From Halosimplex halophilum (GTDB lineage: Archaea > Halobacteriota > Halobacteria > Halobacteriales > Haloarculaceae), in NCBI RefSeq assembly GCF_004698125.1, contig NZ_ML214297.1, forward strand, positions 1,896,891-1,960,890: 64,000 nt of DNA. The letters run 5' to 3'. Positions 1 through 8,016 of this stretch are shown piece by piece (position 1 is the stretch's first letter; the number at the start of each line of letters is the position of its first letter). A program made the translations under genes and the position numbers. The notes under the pieces were generated by a model that was not told the DNA's origin, made no database searches, and saw nothing but the letters and a program-made list of their open reading frames with translations.

Positions 1-752
1 CCCTCCAGAATCTCCCGGCGGAGCCGCTCGGCGACCGCGCGCAGGTCGTCGCGCAGTTTCTCGAAGGCGTCCCACTCGACGAGCGGCTCGGGGTCGTGGG
101 GTTCGGCGAGGTCGTCCAGTTCGGCGTCCTGTTCGGCGCGGACGCTCTCGGCGTCGTCGCCGTCGAGCACCTGCAGGTCGTCGATCTCGACCTGGACGGC
201 ACCCTCGCGGGTCTCGACGTAGCCGTCGACGCGGACCACGTCGTCCAGTCGCACGTCCTCGTAGGCGCGGACACCGGCCTCCTCGAAGGCCGTGCAGGGG
301 GCGATGCCGGTCGCGTCGCGGACCTGGAAGACGGTCGGGCCGCCGGTCTGTTTGATCTGGACGACGACGCCCTCCAGCGTGACCGACTCGCCGACGACAT
401 CGCCGAGGTCGGCGACGGCGTGGCTGTCGCGGGTGATCTCTTCGACCTCGTAGTCGGGCAGGTCGACCTCGTCGAAGGCCAGGTCGCCGTTCTCCCGCAC
501 TTCTTCGAGTTCGACGACGAGTTCGTCGCCGACCTCGTACGTCCCGAGGAGGTTCGAGGCGTGGACCAGCCCGGACACGTCGTCCGAGAGGTCGACGAAG
601 ACGCCGTACTCGACGACGCCGTTGACTTCAGCGAGGTACAGCTCGCCCTCGGAGACGTACTCGAAGTCGCAGTTCGAATCGAGGTCGTAGACGGTCGTCC
701 CACCGTCGGGGACGGCGACGCCGGAATCCCCGGCGTCAGGTACAGGAGTCAT
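1..752 (-). CDS. S1/OB-fold nucleic-acid-binding protein (DHH/RecJ-like family), partial
   Basis: The ATG is at 752 and the gene runs off the left edge; 250 codons are visible. Residues about 35-95 form an S1-type RNA-binding domain (VEYGVFVDLSDDVSGLVHAS). Residues about 120-200 form a second OB-fold of the tRNA-anti type (ESVTLEGVVVQIKQTGGPT). A charged helical stretch follows. In haloarchaea this order usually precedes a DHH/RecJ-like phosphoesterase domain, which would lie outside the window, so that function is inference. A TATA-like box (GGTTAAACT on the minus strand, 778-786) sits about 30 bp before the ATG, supporting this start and a nearly leaderless mRNA. Confidence 0.75.
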   Translation of the reverse strand, partial: MTPVPDAGDSGVAVPDGGTTVYDLDSNCDFEYVSEGELYLAEVNGVVEYGVFVDLSDDVSGLVHASNLLGTYEVGDELVVELEEVRENGDLAFDEVDLPDYEVEEITRDSHAVADLGDVVGESVTLEGVVVQIKQTGGPTVFQVRDATGIAPCTAFEEAGVRAYEDVRLDDVVRVDGYVETREGAVQVEIDDLQVLDGDDAESVRAEQDAELDDLAEPHDPEPLVEWDAFEKLRDDLRAVAERLRREILE

Positions 753-979
753 TTGTACTCGATACCGCTCCGCCCGCAGTTTAACCTTCGGAAACACATC
801 GGCGCCCATCTTTCCCCTTGGGGGTACCTACAGGTGCGCTTCGCGCGTCGAGGACACTCCCGATCGAAAACAGAGGAAAAAGCGGGACGTGAATATAGAC
901 CGTCACGAAACAGGTCACGAAGCGGTTGATTTCAGGTTCACTGGGAACGAATCATCTGCTGAGTAGACGTGCGAAGTGA

Positions 980-1267
980 CTACTCGATTTCCAGTTTGCC
1001 ACTTCCGCTAGCCTCCCCATCGGCGTTCTCGTCCCATTCGAGTTCGAACTCGACACTTAATTCAGTCATATTGCCAGCCGGGCCTTCGCGTTCAGCTTTG
1101 ACCTCGAAGGTTGGTCGGGCAGGGGGAGTCAGTGTGACAGACTCGGAGCCCGCTTTTAGGCTGATCGCGTTCCCGCTGTCGAGATTATCCGCAACTTTCC
1201 GAAGGTACGCTGCAATCTCTTCTCGACTCTGGTTGCCTTCCGATTTGAACAGGACTTCTTCAGGCAT
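980..1267 (-). CDS. amphi-Trp domain protein
   Basis: This small acidic protein of 95 residues matches the amphi-Trp family: an N-terminal helix with SREEIAAYLRKVADNL, then alternating beta strands ending in FELEWDENADG. The function of the family is not established. The gene is in DNA of clearly lower GC than its neighbours and lies downstream of the creatininase on the same strand, with a 72 bp gap. Its start ATG at 1267 is preceded by an AT-richer stretch. No signal peptide or membrane segment is seen. Confidence 0.8.
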   Translation of the reverse strand: MPEEVLFKSEGNQSREEIAAYLRKVADNLDSGNAISLKAGSESVTLTPPARPTFEVKAEREGPAGNMTELSVEFELEWDENADGEASGSGKLEIE

Positions 1268-1339
1268 ACTGTACGATACGCTACCTGCACCGATAAGTGA
1301 ATCCCCATATTACTCGTTCAACCCCGGTGGAGTCAACGT

Positions 1340-2098
1340 CTAGACTGAACGACGTTCATTCACAATGTGATCAACGTAGGTGTCAACCACGTTCTGAATG
1401 ATGGTTTCGCCGGCTTCAGCGGTTGCCTCAGCCGGATCGCCAAGCACACCGTTTCGGGTGATCGTTTTGAACCCCTCGCTCAGAAGGCGAGCGGTAGAAA
1501 TCTCTCCTTCAGGGCCGGATTCGATGTTCTCCAGCCTGACGAGATTCTCATTCACCGCTAACACCACTGCCGTCTCGGCTGCGCCAGCGTGAATCACATC
1601 TTGATCGTAGTCGATTCCCGCCTCGCTGAGGCCATCATTCAGTAACTGCATATGCTCGTCGAGATCAGCGAGGGGAATCACGGTGGCATCGATTTCTCGG
1701 GCGACATCAGGTGCAACAGCCCTGATCGGGCCGAAATTCCCTCCGTGTGTCGGGACTAAGACGATATGTTCGAAGCCGTGTTCATCGAGCGAGCGACAGT
1801 ATCCCCGAACTACATTCATCAGTGTTTCGGGCGGGACAGTAATCGTTCCCGGGAACTCCATATGATGCCCCGAGCAGCCGGGCCGGATCGTTGGCGCAGC
1901 AAGGGCATCCCCCAGATTCTCTGCGATTCGCCGCGAGAGCTCATCACCGTCGAGTGTGTCCATGTTCAACGGGAGATGTGGGCCATGCTGTTCGATCGAA
2001 CCGACCGAGACGATCACCGTCCGTGTTCCGTTTTCGAGCGCCGATTCGACTTCTGGCCATACCATCTCCTCAAGGAGTATTGACCTGCGAGAAGGCAT
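1340..2098 (-). CDS. creatininase family amidohydrolase
   Basis: This is a 252-residue metal-dependent amidohydrolase of the creatininase superfamily. Visible motifs are GSIEQHGPHLPLNMDTLDG near the N-terminus (metal-binding E, H and D), CSGHHMEFPGTITVP, and PTHGGNFGP in the middle. The superfamily includes creatinine amidohydrolase, FAPy deformylase and MftE-type peptidases, and the substrate cannot be told apart here. I start at 2098 (MPSRRSILLEE) rather than 45 bp earlier, because a TATA-like TTTTTAAACT (2121-2130) lies 27 bp before it. GC is well below that of the flanking genes, which suggests recent acquisition. Confidence 0.8.
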   Translation of the reverse strand: MPSRRSILLEEMVWPEVESALENGTRTVIVSVGSIEQHGPHLPLNMDTLDGDELSRRIAENLGDALAAPTIRPGCSGHHMEFPGTITVPPETLMNVVRGYCRSLDEHGFEHIVLVPTHGGNFGPIRAVAPDVAREIDATVIPLADLDEHMQLLNDGLSEAGIDYDQDVIHAGAAETAVVLAVNENLVRLENIESGPEGEISTARLLSEGFKTITRNGVLGDPAEATAEAGETIIQNVVDTYVDHIVNERRSV

Positions 2099-2120
2099 GC
2101 AGTTGGCGATGCTCCCGCAT

Positions 2121-2130
2121 AGTTTAAAAA
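2121..2130 (-). promoter_or_regulatory. TATA-like box of the creatininase gene
   Basis: An AT-rich box (TTTTTAAACT on the minus strand) is centred 27 bp before the ATG at 2098. This is the spacing expected for a leaderless haloarchaeal transcript. Confidence 0.6.
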
Positions 2131-2198
2131 TCCTGTCACACAAAAGATGGGGATGCGGACAGCTTCAGGCGTAGCCGTGACTACGTCACCTGTAGTTA

Positions 2199-2382
2199 GC
2201 ATCCGGCGCCGCAGGCGCCGGTTCTTCCGCTGGAGCGGGGCGAAGCCCCGCGGAAGCGGCCTTCCTCGTGAGCGACGCGATCGAGGGCTCGTCAGAGCTT
2301 GCTCTGACGGTGTTTTCACCCATGTTTTTGGCGGAGGGGTGGGCGCGGTTTGCCCACCCCTCCGCGAAAAAGATGGTTTGGA
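2199..2382 (+). repeat. structured intergenic element, copy A
   Basis: This non-coding block fills most of the gap between the divergent creatininase and JAMM genes. In order it holds: AGCATCCGGCGCC and GGCGCCGGTTC paired around GCA (2198-2224); a hairpin at 2224-2256 (CTTCCGC...GCGGAAG with inner GGGGC-GAA-GCCCC); a perfect hairpin GTCAGAG-CTTG-CTCTGAC (2291-2308); the box GTTTTCACCCATG; and a long hairpin (2325-2371) with 20 nt arms, one mismatch and a 7 nt loop, bounded by TTTTT and AAAAA. It ends AAAAAGATGGTTTGGA. Copies B and C have the same order. I do not recognise a named family. Confidence 0.8.
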
Positions 2383-2385
2383 AAG

Positions 2386-2395
2386 CCTTGTTACG
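2386..2395 (+). promoter_or_regulatory. putative promoter of the JAMM-ribL pair
   Basis: CTTGTTACG lies about 27 bp before the ATG at 2417 and directly abuts the 3' end of repeat element A. The box is weak, so this is a positional call. Confidence 0.4.
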
Positions 2396-2416
2396 CGGGC
2401 TACCCGAGACGTAGGC

Positions 2417-2965
2417 ATGGGACTGTTCCGCTCGGGCGAGGTGGTCGGCATCGCCGAGGCGGCGCTGGAGTTCGCGCTGGAGGCCTCGGAGGACGCCCAC
2501 CCCGACGAGTACATGGGGTTTCTGCGCGGCGAGGACGCCCGGAAGTTCGACCTCGACTACGAGGGCACCGTCCTGACGGACATCCTCGTCATCCCGGGGA
2601 CCGAGTCGAACCCCGTCAGCGCCACCGTCGACTCCAGCATGATCCCCAACAGCTCCCGGGCGGCGGGGTCGATCCACTCCCACCCCAACGGCGTGCTCCG
2701 CCCGAGCGACGCCGACCTCCAGACGTTCGGCAAGGGGAAGGTCCACATCATCGTCGGCGCGCCCTACGGGCGGTCGGACTGGCAGGCGTTCGACCGCGAG
2801 GGCGAGCCCGTCGACCTGCCGGTACTCGATATCGAGATGCCCGAGGACGAGTTCTTCGACTTCTCCCAGGAGGACATCGACGCCGAGCTCATGGAGGAGC
2901 GCGACTACGGGGCCGAGGGGACGGACTTCCGCTCGGAGCCCGACGACGAGTGGGGCGAGCGATGA
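2417..2965 (+). CDS. JAMM/MPN-domain metalloprotease (HvJAMM1-like)
   Basis: This 182-residue single-domain Mov34/MPN/PAD-1 protein has an intact JAMM zinc site: E31 in EYMGFLRG, H87 and H89 in the HSHP motif, S97 and D100 in RPSDAD. Characterised haloarchaeal relatives (HvJAMM1) remove SAMP ubiquitin-like modifiers from target proteins, so desampylase activity is likely but inferred. The C-terminus is an acidic tail. Its stop overlaps the start of ribL in an ATGA (2962-2965), so the two are probably translated together. The ATG at 2417 gives the usual family N-terminus. Confidence 0.85.
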   Translation: MGLFRSGEVVGIAEAALEFALEASEDAHPDEYMGFLRGEDARKFDLDYEGTVLTDILVIPGTESNPVSATVDSSMIPNSSRAAGSIHSHPNGVLRPSDADLQTFGKGKVHIIVGAPYGRSDWQAFDREGEPVDLPVLDIEMPEDEFFDFSQEDIDAELMEERDYGAEGTDFRSEPDDEWGER

Positions 2966-3441
2966 CCGAGGGGCGAGCCGACGACGAACCGGACGACCGG
3001 CGACCGCCCGGTGACGACCGCCTCGTCGTCGCCCAGGGCACCTTCGACATCCTCCACCCCGGCCACCTCCACTACCTCCGGGACGCGAAGGCGATGGGCG
3101 ACCGGCTGGTCGTCATCGTCGCCCGCTCGACGAACGTGACCCACAAGGAACCGCCGGTGGTCCCCGGCCCGCAACGCCGGGAGATGGTCGCCGGGCTGGC
3201 CCCGGTCGACGAGGCGCGGCTGGGCCACCCCGAGGACATCTTCGCGCCCATCGAGGAGCTCGACCCGGCCGTGATCGCCCTGGGCTACGACCAGCACCAC
3301 GACGAAGAGGGGGTCCGCGCCGCGCTGGCCGAGCGCGGCATCGACTGCGAGGTCCGCCGCGCGAGCGCCTACGAACCCGACTACGAGGGGTTGCTCTCCT
3401 CCGGCCGGATCGTCGACCGCATCCTCGACGAACGCGGGTAG
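2962..3441 (+). CDS. ribL: FAD synthase (archaeal RibL type)
   Basis: This 159-residue nucleotidyltransferase shows the [18 protein letters not shown] signature near residues 26-43, with the HxGH motif (HPGH) at about 32-35. A C-terminal [10 protein letters not shown] replaces the more familiar ISTT-type motif. Archaeal RibL transfers AMP from ATP to FMN to give FAD. The first 20 residues are a charged extension before the Rossmann core. It overlaps the JAMM gene by 4 bp, and ribH lies about 2 kb away on the other strand, giving a loose flavin neighbourhood. Confidence 0.85.
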   Translation: MTEGRADDEPDDRRPPGDDRLVVAQGTFDILHPGHLHYLRDAKAMGDRLVVIVARSTNVTHKEPPVVPGPQRREMVAGLAPVDEARLGHPEDIFAPIEELDPAVIALGYDQHHDEEGVRAALAERGIDCEVRRASAYEPDYEGLLSSGRIVDRILDERG

Positions 3442-3536
3442 TCGCCGGTTTCGCACCGTCGAACGCACGCCCCGAGGTGTCGGCAGATTGTGTAATCAAC
3501 GCAGGATTTAATCCACAGCGGCGCGCCTCGGGGGGT

Positions 3537-4274
3537 ATGCAACGGGTCACGGTGGAGGACGTGCCGTCGCGGGCGTATCGGGGGTTGGAACTGTTCCTGC
3601 TGGGGCCGACGGTCCTCTCGGCGCTGTTCGGCATCGGGATCATCGTCGTAGGGGTGTTGAGCCTGGGGTCGAGTTCCGGCGGCGCCGCGGGAACGGGCGC
3701 GGCGGGAGCCGCGGGAACGGGTGCCTCGGCGGGTGCGACCGGCGCCGGCTTCACGGCGTTTCTGGGCGGGATGGCGATCGTCTGGCTGCTCGCCATCGTC
3801 TTGGGGCTGCTGTCGATCGTCGCCGTTCCGCTCTTCCTGTACCTCGACGCCTCGAAGGTCGCCGACCAGGACCTGGAGTGGGAGCCCAGCCCCGGCCTGT
3901 ACGTCGTGCTCGGCTTCTTCGTCAGCGGGCTGGCCGTGTTGCACTACCTCTACAAGCGCCACGAGTACGTCGTCGACTGGGTCGGCTCGGAGACGTGGTG
4001 GTACGTCGCGATGGCCGGCGCCGCGCTCGGCGTCGTCGGCGTGGTCGGCGCCGCCCTCAACCCCATCATGCTCGGCGTCGCGATGCTGGGCCTCCCGCTG
4101 TTCGTCGTCGGCATCTACCGGGACGCCACGTTCGTCCGGCTCAACAGCGAGTGGCGGCCCAACCCGGTGAACCACTTCCTGATCGGACTGCTCTCGGCGG
4201 TCCTCGTCGTCCCCGGCGTGCTCTACTTCGGGTACTTCGCCTACAAGCGACACAGCCACGTCGGGCTGGTCTGA
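3537..4274 (+). CDS. multi-pass membrane protein of unknown function
   Basis: This 245-residue protein has hydrophobic segments near residues 20-42, 65-100, 120-135, 155-170, 175-190 and 215-235. A Gly/Ala-rich linker (GSSSGGAAGTGAAGAAG) follows the first helix. Two similar motifs, VLHYLYKRHEYV and YFGYFAYKRHSHV, end an internal repeat of about 105 residues, so the protein seems to be a duplicated two- or three-helix unit. The ATG at 3537 lies about 27 bp after GGATTTAAT (3504-3512). I cannot assign a function. Confidence 0.75.
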   Translation: MQRVTVEDVPSRAYRGLELFLLGPTVLSALFGIGIIVVGVLSLGSSSGGAAGTGAAGAAGTGASAGATGAGFTAFLGGMAIVWLLAIVLGLLSIVAVPLFLYLDASKVADQDLEWEPSPGLYVVLGFFVSGLAVLHYLYKRHEYVVDWVGSETWWYVAMAGAALGVVGVVGAALNPIMLGVAMLGLPLFVVGIYRDATFVRLNSEWRPNPVNHFLIGLLSAVLVVPGVLYFGYFAYKRHSHVGLV

Positions 4275-4361
4275 GCGGGAACACCCAGATTTGCGGCGAC
4301 GGTATCGGCTTTAGCAGTCGTCTCCGAGCGCGAGACGAAGAACCGGGACGGGCGAGTGCCG

Positions 4362-5543
4362 CTACAGCAGGTCGTGCTCGGCGAGGCGTTCGACGCCCTC
4401 GCGGAGGCGGTCCTCGTCGTTGGCGTAGGCCAGGCGGACCCACCCCGGCGTCCCGAACGCGCTGCCCGGCACGGTCGCGACGTGGGCCGTCTCGATGGCC
4501 TCCTCGGCCCAGGCCACGTCCTGTGGCTGGTCGCCGTCGCCGTCGATCCGGCTGTCGGCGACGGGCAGCATCAGGTAGAACGCGCCGTCGGGGGTGGGAA
4601 CGTCCTTGCCGTGTTCTTCGAACAGGTCGACGAGCATGTCCCGGCGGTCCTCGAACGCCGAGCGCATCTCCTCGACGGCCTCGTCGGTGTTCCGCAGGGC
4701 CTCGACGCCCGCGTGCTGGACGAAGTTGACCGCGCAGGTCACCGAGTGGCCGTGGATCTTGCCGGCCTGGTCGACGACCGACTCGGGCGCGGCGTAGTAG
4801 CCCAGCCGCCAGCCCGTCATCGCGTAGGCCTTCGAGAAGCCGTTGAGCGTGATCGTGCGCTCGGCCATGCCGTCGAGCGTGCCGATACTGGTGGCCTCGA
4901 CGCCGTCATAGGTGATCTCCTTGTAGATCTCGTCGGAGATCACCGTCACGTCGTGCTCGACGGCGATGTCGCGGACGCCCTCCAGCGCCTCGTCGGAGTA
5001 GACGGCGCCGTGGGGGTTGCCCGGCGAGTTGACGACGAGGATCTCCGTGTCGTCGGAGACGGCCTCGGCCAGGTCGTCCAGCGCGGGTTCGAGCTGGAAG
5101 TCGTACTGTGCGGTGTCGACGCGGTTCAGCGAGCCGTCCGAGAGCTTCACCATCGCCTCGTAGGAGACCCACGCGGGGTCCACGAGGGCGACCTCGTCGC
5201 CGTCGTCGATCAGCGTCTGGAAGACCTCGAACAGGCCCTGCTTGCCGCCCGGCGTGACGACGATGTTCTCGGTCCCGTACTGGGAGAGGCCGTCGCCGTG
5301 GAGCTTGTCGACGATGGCCTCCCTGAGCTCGGGGATGCCGTTCGAGGGAGTGTAGCCGGTGTGGCCGGCGTCCATCGCCGCCTTGCCGGCTTCCTTGACG
5401 TTCTCGGGGGTGTCGAAGTCGACGATGTCGCCGACCGAGAGGTCGACGACGTCGACGCCTTCGGCCTCCAGTTCGGAGGCCTTGTTGCTGATCGCGACGG
5501 TCGCGCTCGGTTCGATCCGTTCGACGCGTGCTGCGAAGTCCAT
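4362..5543 (-). CDS. class I/II PLP-dependent aminotransferase (AspC type)
   Basis: This fold-type I aminotransferase has NSPGNPHGAVY (substrate and PLP Asn), ISDEIYKE (Asp for the pyridine nitrogen), FSKAYAMTGWRLGY (Schiff-base Lys) and the C-terminal Arg in GWVRLAYA. Aspartate or alanine is the usual amino donor in the family; specificity is not readable here. I prefer ATG at 5543 (MDFAARVERI). A GTG at 5576, overlapping the ribH stop as GTGA, would add 11 Thr-rich residues and is a real alternative if translation is coupled. It shares a strand and probably a transcript with ribH. Confidence 0.85.
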   Translation of the reverse strand: MDFAARVERIEPSATVAISNKASELEAEGVDVVDLSVGDIVDFDTPENVKEAGKAAMDAGHTGYTPSNGIPELREAIVDKLHGDGLSQYGTENIVVTPGGKQGLFEVFQTLIDDGDEVALVDPAWVSYEAMVKLSDGSLNRVDTAQYDFQLEPALDDLAEAVSDDTEILVVNSPGNPHGAVYSDEALEGVRDIAVEHDVTVISDEIYKEITYDGVEATSIGTLDGMAERTITLNGFSKAYAMTGWRLGYYAAPESVVDQAGKIHGHSVTCAVNFVQHAGVEALRNTDEAVEEMRSAFEDRRDMLVDLFEEHGKDVPTPDGAFYLMLPVADSRIDGDGDQPQDVAWAEEAIETAHVATVPGSAFGTPGWVRLAYANDEDRLREGVERLAEHDLL

Positions 5544-5572
5544 GGTTGTGTCTGTAGTTGTCCGCGGTGTGG

Positions 5573-5983
5573 TCACGGGAGCTGTTCGACGAGGTCGACG
5601 GCGCTGTCGACGACGGTCGCCCCGTAGTCGGTGCGGGCCTTCGCCTCGGCCGTGCTCATGCCGGGGCCGATGATCCCGAAGGTGACCGGGGTGTCCCGGT
5701 CGAGGCTCACGTCGGTCAGCCCCCGAGCGGCGGCGTCGGCGATGACCTCGTCGTGGTCGGTGTCGCCCTCGACGATGGCGCCGATGACGGCCACGGCGTC
5801 GATGTCGTCGCGGCGGGCCAGCCGGTCGGCGGCCAGCGGCGTGTCGTAGGAGCCGGGCACCTCGACGGTCGCGGCGACCTCGGCGTCGCGCTCGCTGGCG
5901 GCCTCGCGAGCCGCCGCCTCCATCCCGTCGATGACGGTCCCCTCCTTGTCGAACTGGGCGACCACCAGACCGAGCTGTACCAT
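5573..5983 (-). CDS. ribH: 6,7-dimethyl-8-ribityllumazine synthase
   Basis: The 136-residue protein has the lumazine synthase core: MVQLGLVVAQFD at the N-terminus, VEVPGSYDTPLAA, AVAVIGAIVEGDTDHDEV (with the catalytic His in DTDH) and VTFGIIGPGMSTAEA. It condenses 5-amino-6-ribitylamino-uracil with dihydroxybutanone phosphate in riboflavin synthesis. An in-frame ATG 24 bp upstream (MRARFAPR) is possible, but the chosen start matches the family N-terminus. The aminotransferase gene follows with at most 30 bp between. Confidence 0.9.
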   Translation of the reverse strand: MVQLGLVVAQFDKEGTVIDGMEAAAREAASERDAEVAATVEVPGSYDTPLAADRLARRDDIDAVAVIGAIVEGDTDHDEVIADAAARGLTDVSLDRDTPVTFGIIGPGMSTAEAKARTDYGATVVDSAVDLVEQLP

Positions 5984-6200
5984 ACGCGGGGCGAAGCGAG
6001 CGCGCATAAAAGAACTACCGAACCCGCCCCGACACGGGCGCCAGCGCGCCGCGCGACACTCCGGAATCTCTCGCCGTGCACCACGCGATCCCGCCGACAG
6101 CCCCGCGCCGGGCGTCTCGCGACCCGACCGCTTTCGGTGCCTCAAACGGTTGATTTTCCAACCGGTAGGGCTCTTGTCCGGGCGGGCGTGGACGACGGTG

Positions 6201-7940
6201 ATGGCAGCCACAGGAGAGGGGGGGCAAGCGGGGGGCGTCGCGGAGCGACTGCGAAACCAGTACGGCGTCGACAGGGTCACACTCGCCGTCGTCGCGGTCG
6301 TCGCGGGGGCGTTCGCGGCGCGGTTCTACCGGCTGGGCGCCCGGACCGCCCACTTCGACGAGGGACGCGTCGCCTACTGGACGCTCGACTACGCCGCGAG
6401 CGGGAACTTCCGGTACCGGCCGATCGTCCACGGCCCGTTCCTTCAGCACGCCAACGAGGTCGTCTTCGGCGTCCTCGGGCCGACCGACTTCGCGATGCGG
6501 GCCGTCGTCGCCGCCGTCACCGCGCTGTTCCCGCTGTCGGCGCTGCTGCTGCGCGAGCGACTGCGCGGCGTCGAGGTCGTCGCGCTCGCGGGCTTCTGGG
6601 CGTTTACACCCGTCGTCCTCTACTACTCGCGGTTCATGCGCGGCGACCCGCTGGTCGCGGCGTTCACGGTCGCCGCCTTCGCCCTGTTCGTCCGGGCGGT
6701 CGACACCGGCCGCCGCCGGTACTTCTACGCCGGCGTCGGGTTCGTCGCGCTGGGATTCACCGTCAAGGAGAACGCCCTCCTGTACCTGCTGTGCTGGGCC
6801 GGCGGCGTCGCCCTCCTGCTCGACCACCGACTGTTCCGCGCGGCCGGCCGCGGCGAGGACTGGACGGCCGTCGTCCGGGCCCACGGTCGCCGCGCCCTCG
6901 GGGTCAGCCGGCGCCACGCCGACGCGGCCCTGTTCGGCGCCCTCGGCTTCCTGGCGGTCGTCGCCGTCTTCTACACGCCGCGGGGCGAGACGGCGGTCGG
7001 CCCGGGACTGGGCGCGGCACTGGCCGACCCGACGCTCCTGCCGGCGGTACTTCGCGAGGCGACCGTCGGCTCCGCCGAGGCGCTGTGGGGCACCTGGGTC
7101 GGAGGGACACACCAGCGCCACCCGTATCTCCCGTATCTCGGTCACTTCCTCGAGACGCTGCGGGCCGGCGCCGCCGCGGTCTGTCTCCTCGCGGTCGTCG
7201 GCTTCGTCGCCGACCGCTACCGGCCCGACGGCCCCTCGGACCTGGTCTCGATCGCGTTCTACTGGGGGGTGGCCTCGGTGCTGGGCTACCCGATCGCGAC
7301 GGACATCAAGGCGCCCTGGGCGACGGTCCACGCGGTCGTCCCGCTGGCGATCCCCGCGGCGGTCGGGCTGGGACTGTTCGTCCGCTGGGGGCGGGAGGCG
7401 GTCGCCGACGGCGACCGCGTGAGCGCGGGACTGGCGGCGCTGGTCGTTCTGATCGTCGCCGCACAGGTCGCCCTCGCGGGCGCCGGGAGCGTCTACCTGA
7501 CCGACCACGGCGAGGACAACGGGCTCGTCCAGTACGCCCAGCCGGCGCCGGGCGTCCAGCCGGTGATGCGCCAGCTGGGGACCGCCGTGCCCGCCCACGA
7601 AGGGACGGACGTGGTGCTGTACGGGGACCACTTCGTGGACGCGCCCGGCGCGACCGGGCCCCGTCGGCCGGCCTGCGCGGCGTGGCAACAGGTCCTCCCG
7701 CTGCCGTGGTACTTCGAGCGGGCGAACGCCACGGCGACCTGCGTCGACTCGACCCGGACCCTGAGCCGGACCGTCGAGCGGGAGCGCCCACTGATGGTCG
7801 TCGCGCGGGCCGGCGACCTGCCGAGCCCTCCGGCGGCGCTGTCGGGCTACGAGCGGCGAACCCACCTGTTGCGCGACCGGGACACGCGGACGCACTTCTT
7901 CGTCCGCGAGGACGTTGCGAACGCCACCGCCGGCGGCTGA
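6201..7940 (+). CDS. Agl23-like (TIGR03663) multi-pass membrane protein
   Basis: This 579-residue protein matches the haloarchaeal family described as flippase-activity-associated Agl23, distantly related to dolichyl-phosphate-mannose mannosyltransferases. The N-terminal loop ARTAHFDEGRVAYWTLDY, followed by RYRPIVHGPFLQHANE, contains the acidic DE and the HGPFL motif typical of the family. About 10-12 membrane helices follow, then a soluble extracellular C-terminal part of about 150 residues with RPACAAWQQVLPLPWYFE. The role is probably in S-layer or lipid-linked glycan handling (inference from family naming). It stands alone, transcribed away from ribH. Confidence 0.75.
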   Translation: MAATGEGGQAGGVAERLRNQYGVDRVTLAVVAVVAGAFAARFYRLGARTAHFDEGRVAYWTLDYAASGNFRYRPIVHGPFLQHANEVVFGVLGPTDFAMRAVVAAVTALFPLSALLLRERLRGVEVVALAGFWAFTPVVLYYSRFMRGDPLVAAFTVAAFALFVRAVDTGRRRYFYAGVGFVALGFTVKENALLYLLCWAGGVALLLDHRLFRAAGRGEDWTAVVRAHGRRALGVSRRHADAALFGALGFLAVVAVFYTPRGETAVGPGLGAALADPTLLPAVLREATVGSAEALWGTWVGGTHQRHPYLPYLGHFLETLRAGAAAVCLLAVVGFVADRYRPDGPSDLVSIAFYWGVASVLGYPIATDIKAPWATVHAVVPLAIPAAVGLGLFVRWGREAVADGDRVSAGLAALVVLIVAAQVALAGAGSVYLTDHGEDNGLVQYAQPAPGVQPVMRQLGTAVPAHEGTDVVLYGDHFVDAPGATGPRRPACAAWQQVLPLPWYFERANATATCVDSTRTLSRTVERERPLMVVARAGDLPSPPAALSGYERRTHLLRDRDTRTHFFVREDVANATAGG

Positions 7941-7981
7941 CCCGCCGCCACCGCTGGAGACCGACGCCCACCCGAGAGGGA

Positions 7982-7990
7982 CACGCTTAT
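7982..7990 (+). promoter_or_regulatory. TATA-like box of purK
   Basis: CACGCTTAT ends about 27 bp before the purK ATG at 8017. The same CACGCTTA core precedes purE (10936-10943) at nearly the same distance. Confidence 0.55.
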
Positions 7991-8016
7991 TCCCGCCGGT
8001 GGGCAACCCCGGCGCA

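Noticed and set aside
96-929. Plus-strand open frame opposite the S1/OB-fold gene
   Set aside because: The minus-strand reading has an S1 domain, an OB-fold and a TATA box; the plus-strand frame has none.
5984-6200. FMN riboswitch upstream of ribH
   Set aside because: No conserved FMN-aptamer pattern is seen, and such riboswitches are not known in haloarchaea.
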